A stretch of DNA of 64,000 nt from Lachnospiraceae bacterium UBA3310. GTDB taxonomy: Bacteria > Bacillota > Clostridia > Lachnospirales > Lachnospiraceae. The stretch lies in NCBI GenBank assembly GCA_002361355.1, contig DESQ01000048.1, positions 112,539-176,538 of the forward strand, in the 5' to 3' direction. Positions within the stretch are counted from its first letter, which is position 1. Each line of letters begins with the position of its first letter. Below are positions 60,050 to 64,000 of this stretch, in pieces. The position numbers were made by a program, and so were the translations under genes. Under the pieces are notes generated by a model. The model saw only the letters and a list, made by a program, of their open reading frames with translations, had not been told where the DNA came from and did no database searches.

Positions 60050-60121
60050 AGGCGCAGACCGGATTTGAACCGGTGAATCAGGGTGTTGCAGACCCACGCC
60101 TTACCACTTGGCTACTGCGCC
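60050..60121 (-). tRNA. tRNA-Cys (GCA)
   Basis: 72-nt cloverleaf on the minus strand: acceptor GGCGCAG/CTGCGCC, anticodon loop CTGCAAC with GCA, T arm with GGTTCAAATCC. CCA is not encoded. Confidence 0.95.
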
Positions 60122-60151
60122 GTATCCTATTAACACAGGTCGAATGACCAA

Positions 60152-60223
60152 TGACTCCAACGGGAATCGAACCCGTGTTACCGCCGTGAAAGGGCGATGT
60201 CTTAACCGCTTGACCATGGAGCC
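60152..60223 (-). tRNA. tRNA-Glu (UUC)
   Basis: 72-nt cloverleaf on the minus strand: acceptor GGCTCCA/TGGAGTC, anticodon TTC in loop CTTTCAC, T arm GGTTCGATTCC. It lies 30 bp upstream of tRNA-Cys in the same transcript. Confidence 0.95.
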
Positions 60224-60323
60224 TGACGAAAGGCTTCATGTAGCCTTAACGAAGGATATGATACCATATCCTCCGTCATTTGGCAAGGGGAAAAATGGAT
60301 TATCCTATTTCTTTCAAAAAAAG

Positions 60324-60620
60324 TTATCGCATAAAGTTAATGAATAGAGAAAGGATAACAATACCGCACATAAGCGCAGCCCAAAATATGCTGATAATAG
60401 TTGAAATTATATTGATCACGCTTCGGCTATCGCGGTTTTTAACGCAGATAACAGAAAGCGCCAGTCCCAGAAAAACGGAGAAAATATTTACTCCCGCCAA
60501 AACGGAACGCAGACTGCCGCCCAACGTTATATGAAATAACGCGGGAACAAATGATACCAAAGGTAAAATGCTAATAACCAATGCTGCTACACTTAATTTC
60601 TGTAATCTTTTATTTTCCAT
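60324..60620 (-). CDS. Small membrane protein of the immunity operon
   Basis: 98 residues with three hydrophobic helices (about 8-28, 40-60, 72-95). It follows the LanG-like permease by 8 bp and has a GAGG SD. I do not recognise a family; by position it may assist the ABC transporter. Confidence 0.6.
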   Translation of the reverse strand: MENKRLQKLSVAALVISILPLVSFVPALFHITLGGSLRSVLAGVNIFSVFLGLALSVICVKNRDSRSVINIISTIISIFWAALMCGIVILSLFINFMR

Positions 60621-60628
60621 AACCTACC

Positions 60629-61387
60629 TCATTTCTTTTTTCCAAAACACATCACTGCCACTGTAAGAACCAACACAAAAATCAGAATTGCAAACGGCAA
60701 AAACGGGAACAGACTAAAATCAGCGCTAACACCCTTTGCCGTAAAGTCATGTAAAGAGCAGGAAACCAAATAACCGCTATAACAATAAGGATAAACAACC
60801 CAAAGCAGCGTGTTTGCCACTAATACCCCGGGGATGACAAGCAGCAGATTTAAGAAGGCGGATAACAATGGTTTTTCGAATAGTACCGTAATCGCCCACA
60901 TGATTGCCACACCGGGGAGCATGGTAAAAAATAAACCCACGCACCACTTTAACAGATACATGATCGGAAGCGCTTCTGTAATTCCTGTATTATTCGTTGC
61001 GATCAATCCTGTTATCACAAAAGCAATAAGGAAAACCACCATTTCCATAAATAAATAAAACAAAAGTACACAAAATTTTGCTGCGGAAAGAGCATAGCGA
61101 CTGACAGGCAAGGCTAACATTTTTAAAATTCCGTTGTTTCCCGTCTCCCGTCCTGTAATCATCACACATACAACAATCATGCTAAACGGAAGCAGATAAT
61201 AAGCATAAACTAATGCGCTCTGAATGAACATAGCCGCCCATGCGTTTGTATATTCCGGTGAAAAATAATTTTGCAGATTTGCCACGCCCGAAGCCACGAC
61301 TAACAGCGGCGCTATAAAAATCAGAGGTATTATTTTGCCTCGTTTCACTTTCATAAACTCGATTTTAAGCAGCTCTAAAAAACTCAT
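60629..61387 (-). CDS. Lantibiotic-immunity-type ABC permease (LanG/MutG-like)
   Basis: About 252 residues, six helices. ELLKIEFMKVKRGKII at the N-terminus and the LLPFSMIVVCVMITGRETGN stretch are typical of ABC-2 permeases in LanFEG immunity pumps. The ATG at 61387 has GGAGG 8 bp upstream. With LanE- and LanF-like genes it would expel a lantibiotic or similar peptide from the membrane; substrate unknown. Confidence 0.8.
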   Translation of the reverse strand: MSFLELLKIEFMKVKRGKIIPLIFIAPLLVVASGVANLQNYFSPEYTNAWAAMFIQSALVYAYYLLPFSMIVVCVMITGRETGNNGILKMLALPVSRYALSAAKFCVLLFYLFMEMVVFLIAFVITGLIATNNTGITEALPIMYLLKWCVGLFFTMLPGVAIMWAITVLFEKPLLSAFLNLLLVIPGVLVANTLLWVVYPYCYSGYLVSCSLHDFTAKGVSADFSLFPFLPFAILIFVLVLTVAVMCFGKKK

Positions 61388-61400
61388 ATCGTACACCTCC

Positions 61401-62126
61401 CTATTCGTAACGCTTTATTTTAGCAGCCCATAATCCGGCAAAAAGGAAAATTGCCGTTTCAATCAATGAGAAATTTACAACTATCATGTCCGGCTGTGCG
61501 CTCATTGCAACAGCAGGTTTTAACATAACCACAAAAGGGTGTACGCAAAGCAAAATGTTATTCGACGACGCCAATGCCATACCACTCAAAAATCCTGCAA
61601 CACCGATACCAAGAGGCACCCACATATTTTCAAAGCGGGAAGATACAAAAATCATAAAAGATAACACGGGCATTGACGTTATAAACGAATATCCGGCGAA
61701 AAACAGTAGTGTCCCAAGCACAAATGCGCCCTGTGGTAAATCTGTCAGGCCAATTTGGGTAAGTGCCAGATTCTGAAAAACTATTACAAACAAGAGCATT
61801 ATGGTTAATATCAAAAATTTCCAAAAATACATAAGCGGAACGCTCATCGGGAGCATATACATTTTTTTAACGGCGTTTCCTTTAAATTCCATATTGTAAA
61901 TTATACAGGCAGCGACTATGATACCGAACATGTTCAAAACCATAATCATGCCATACAACTGCGTAAGCAGCACGTCCATAGGATCTAATGGCAGATTTAA
62001 AAGAGTATCTTTCCTCGCAATGAAATTGATAAAGGCGTATGCCGCTCCCAAAACGCCCACTGCAAGCATTAACGGAATAACGCCTGTGCGTTTTTCTTTT
62101 CTAAGCTCGATTGTAAATGTCCTCAT
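61401..62126 (-). CDS. Lantibiotic-immunity-type ABC permease (LanE/MutE-like)
   Basis: 241 residues, six helices, N-terminus FTIELRKEKRTGVIPLMLA and YNMEFKGNAVKKMYMLPM as in LanE-type permeases. It overlaps the ATPase gene by 4 bp (ATGA). No lantibiotic synthesis gene is seen in the window. Confidence 0.8.
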   Translation of the reverse strand: MRTFTIELRKEKRTGVIPLMLAVGVLGAAYAFINFIARKDTLLNLPLDPMDVLLTQLYGMIMVLNMFGIIVAACIIYNMEFKGNAVKKMYMLPMSVPLMYFWKFLILTIMLLFVIVFQNLALTQIGLTDLPQGAFVLGTLLFFAGYSFITSMPVLSFMIFVSSRFENMWVPLGIGVAGFLSGMALASSNNILLCVHPFVVMLKPAVAMSAQPDMIVVNFSLIETAIFLFAGLWAAKIKRYE

Positions 62127-62810
62127 AGTTTGGCCCTCTGCTTTCTACTTGCATTGTCCTGCTCAACCATAGATAAGAACATATCTTCCAAATTAGCAGC
62201 GCTAATGTCACTATCCGCAGCAAATCCAGACTGCAATGCATTCTGCCGTAATTCGTCCAGGCTGCCTTCAAACAGCAATTGTCCATGATTGAGTATTCCT
62301 ATGTCATCCGCCATTAACTCAATTTCAGACAACATATGCGAAGAAATAAGAACCGTACAATCGTAAAGACCAGGCAGCGCTTTAATCAAATTTCGGATTT
62401 CATGTATACCGGATGGGTCAAGTCCATTCGTAGGCTCGTCTAAAATCAAAATAGGCGGTCTGCCCAACAAAGCTCCGGCAAGTCCCAGCCGCTGCTTCAT
62501 GCCCAATGAGTATTTTTTTGCAAGCCGACCGCCAAATTCAGAAAGCCCGACGAGCTCCAATGCGTCCGCAACGGAACTTTCTGGAAGTCCCAAAATGCGA
62601 CGGATAATGTCAAGATTTTCTTCGCCTGTCAGATTGGCATAAAAAGAGGGCGATTCGATAAAGGAACCTACTTCTTTCAGAATAGAAATGCGGTCATTCG
62701 GAAGCTGCTTCCCATCAATTGTGAAACTGCCTTTTGTGGGGGCGGTCAATCCTAAAAGCATTTTCATAGTAGTGGATTTCCCCGCGCCATTCGGAGCAAG
62801 TATTTATAGA
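62123..62810 (-). pseudogene. 5'-truncated ABC ATPase (LanF/BcrA-like)
   Basis: The frame contains APNGAGKSTT (Walker A, about 62770-62800), SLGMKQRLGLAGALLG (signature) and PPILILDEPTNGLD (Walker B). An in-frame TAA stands two codons before Walker A, and the first about 30 residues of a normal LanF are gone. The first ATG in frame lies after the P-loop, so any product would lack nucleotide binding. The break coincides with the start of the mobile-element sequence at about 62805. Confidence 0.7.
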
Positions 62811-62951
62811 CAACCACCGCAACACCGCATAAAACAAGGCTTTTAAGTAACAAGAAAACTAAACACGAAGCCCTATAACCACATGAAATACGCCTTTTCC
62901 ACACGGAACGGGCGTTTTTCATTGTCCGGGCTGATGAAAGGGGCTGATTAC

Positions 62952-63872
62952 ATGGCAGTATTCCGAGTGGAAAAAAACAGGGACTACACCGTTATGTCAA
63001 ACCACCACCTACGCAATGCTGACCTCTCCCTAAAATCAAAGGGACTGCTTTCACAAATGCTATCGCTGCCCGAAGAATGGGACTACACCCTAAAAGGGCT
63101 TTCCCAAATCAACCGTGAGGGCATAGACGCTATCCGGGAAGCAATACGGGAACTGGAACGGGCGGGATATGTGACCCGTACAAGAGTGCGGAACGAAAAA
63201 GGACAGTTAGGGGCGGCTGATTATGTGATACATGAATTTCCAGTACCGCCAAAGCCTACATTGGAAAATCCAACACAGGACAAGCCTGTATCGGAAAATC
63301 CAACATTGGAAAACCCTATGCAGGAAAATCCAACGCAATTAAATAAAGAACTATTAAATACAGAATTATCAAATACGGATTTATTAAATACCCATTCCAT
63401 TCCTATCCTTTCCACCCTTTCCAAAGGGGAAGCGGCACAGCCGCCGGAACGGAAAGGAAACGGCAACACAAACATGGACGCAGTACGGGCTTATGAGGAA
63501 GTCATAAAGGACAATATCGAGTACCGCTATCTGATACAGGACAGGAGCATTGACAAAGGTATGCTTGACGAGATTGTTTCGCTCATGCTTGAAACCGTCT
63601 GCACCCGCCGCAAAGTGATACGCATTGCCGGGGACGACTACCCCGCCGAGCTTGTGAAGTCTAAGTTTATGAAATTAAACAGCAGCCATATCCAGTTTGT
63701 GATTGACTGTATGCATCAAAACACCACCAAGATACGCAACATCAAGAAGTATCTGCTTGCGGTTCTTTTCAACGCACCAAACACCATTGACAACTATTAT
63801 ACCGCCCTTGTCGCTCACGATATGGCAAGCGGCGCATTTTTATCACAGGAAAGGGAGGACGACACCTTATGA
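62952..63872 (+). CDS. Replication-initiator-like protein of a conjugative element (DUF6017-type)
   Basis: About 306 residues from the ATG at 62952 (AGGGG upstream). The N-terminal winged-helix part, NHHLRNADLSLKSKGLLSQM and EGIDAIREAIRELERAGYV, is the RepA_N/helix-turn-helix start found in Firmicutes integrative elements. A Pro/Asn-rich linker with repeated ENPT-like units follows. The C-terminal region (YEEVIKDNIEYRYLIQD, HIQFVIDCMHQNTTKIRNIK) matches the DUF6017-type tail. It marks the left end of an ICE/IME inserted in the lanF gene. Confidence 0.8.
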   Translation: MAVFRVEKNRDYTVMSNHHLRNADLSLKSKGLLSQMLSLPEEWDYTLKGLSQINREGIDAIREAIRELERAGYVTRTRVRNEKGQLGAADYVIHEFPVPPKPTLENPTQDKPVSENPTLENPMQENPTQLNKELLNTELSNTDLLNTHSIPILSTLSKGEAAQPPERKGNGNTNMDAVRAYEEVIKDNIEYRYLIQDRSIDKGMLDEIVSLMLETVCTRRKVIRIAGDDYPAELVKSKFMKLNSSHIQFVIDCMHQNTTKIRNIKKYLLAVLFNAPNTIDNYYTALVAHDMASGAFLSQEREDDTL

Positions 63873-64000
63873 AGCAGGGAGCATTGATTTTTGACAAAGG
63901 AAGCGGACGCTATGATATTCGCTTTGGACTGAATGACTATCACGGCGGCTTACATTGCGGCGAATGTTTTGACGTGTTCGCAGGCGGCAAATGGAAGCCG
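63869..64000 (+). CDS. DUF5348 family protein (partial, runs off the edge)
   Basis: 44 codons visible: MKQGALIFDKGSGRYDIRFG, then GGLHCGECFDVFAGGKW, the start of DUF5348 proteins that accompany the replication-initiator gene in Firmicutes conjugative elements. ATGA overlap with the previous gene. Confidence 0.8.
   Translation, partial: MKQGALIFDKGSGRYDIRFGLNDYHGGLHCGECFDVFAGGKWKP

Noticed and set aside
1..64000. CRISPR arrays, rRNA genes and known riboswitches
   Set aside because: No regularly spaced direct repeats, no rRNA-like stretches, and no leader matching a riboswitch I can recognise.

Overview
The window looks like chromosome of a Gram-positive, spore-former-related Clostridia, most likely a gut Lachnospiraceae. 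The signs are Shine-Dalgarno sites of the AGGAGG type, a Spo0A-type DNA-binding domain, clostridial glycan gene families (EpsG, DUF6020, LIC_10190-type), a LanFEG immunity operon, and a DUF5348 and replication-initiator module typical of Firmicutes conjugative elements. The species assignment is inference.

Region 1 (about 0.4-52.5 kb) is one very large surface-glycan locus read leftwards. It starts at a sigma-A-like promoter before rfbD (52.5 kb) and ends at a strong terminator at 440-479. It encodes nucleotide-sugar enzymes: RfbD, Gmd and Fcl for GDP-fucose, RffA, a PglF/PglE pair, and PseB, PseC, PseG, PseI and PseF for CMP-pseudaminic acid. It also encodes a polytopic phosphoglycosyltransferase that starts the lipid-linked glycan, a Wzz-like chain-length protein, two polymerase candidates (EpsG-like and Wzy_C-like) and a PglK-like ABC flippase. 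There are two GtrB-type and many soluble GT2/GT4 transferases, a sialyltransferase-like enzyme, a GtrA protein, about six large polytopic GT-C-like membrane proteins, two O-acyltransferases and two GNAT acetyltransferases. The likely product is a capsule or exopolysaccharide (or surface-protein glycan) containing pseudaminic acid and amino/deoxy sugars, with extracytoplasmic side-chain decoration. A stand-alone Spo0A C-terminal domain with its own 0A box sits inside the locus at 47.2-47.7 kb and divides it into upstream and downstream transcription blocks. Internal promoters precede pseF and the terminal three-gene block.

The locus is interrupted at 23.7-26.1 kb by a patch of debris: an Rpn-type transposase remnant, a DnaQ-like exonuclease gene and a broken coiled-coil gene. 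This patch separates pseF-pseI from the PseG fusion gene.

Region 2 (52.6-60 kb) is A+T-rich accessory DNA. It holds a divergent cis-prenyltransferase (UppS-like), a truncated GNAT gene, a PIN-domain toxin operon and a DNA/RNA nuclease with a C-terminal zinc-binding-like tail. It also holds a type III toxin-antitoxin system (ToxN/AbiQ family with a pseudoknot RNA) inside a segment bounded by about 185-bp inverted repeats, followed by relaxase debris and two small XRE regulators. This is the most unusual part of the window.

Region 3 (60-64 kb) holds tRNA-Glu and tRNA-Cys genes and a lantibiotic-immunity-type ABC operon. The ATPase gene of that operon is cut near its 5' end by the start of a conjugative or mobilizable element, whose replication-initiator-like gene and DUF5348 gene run off the right edge.
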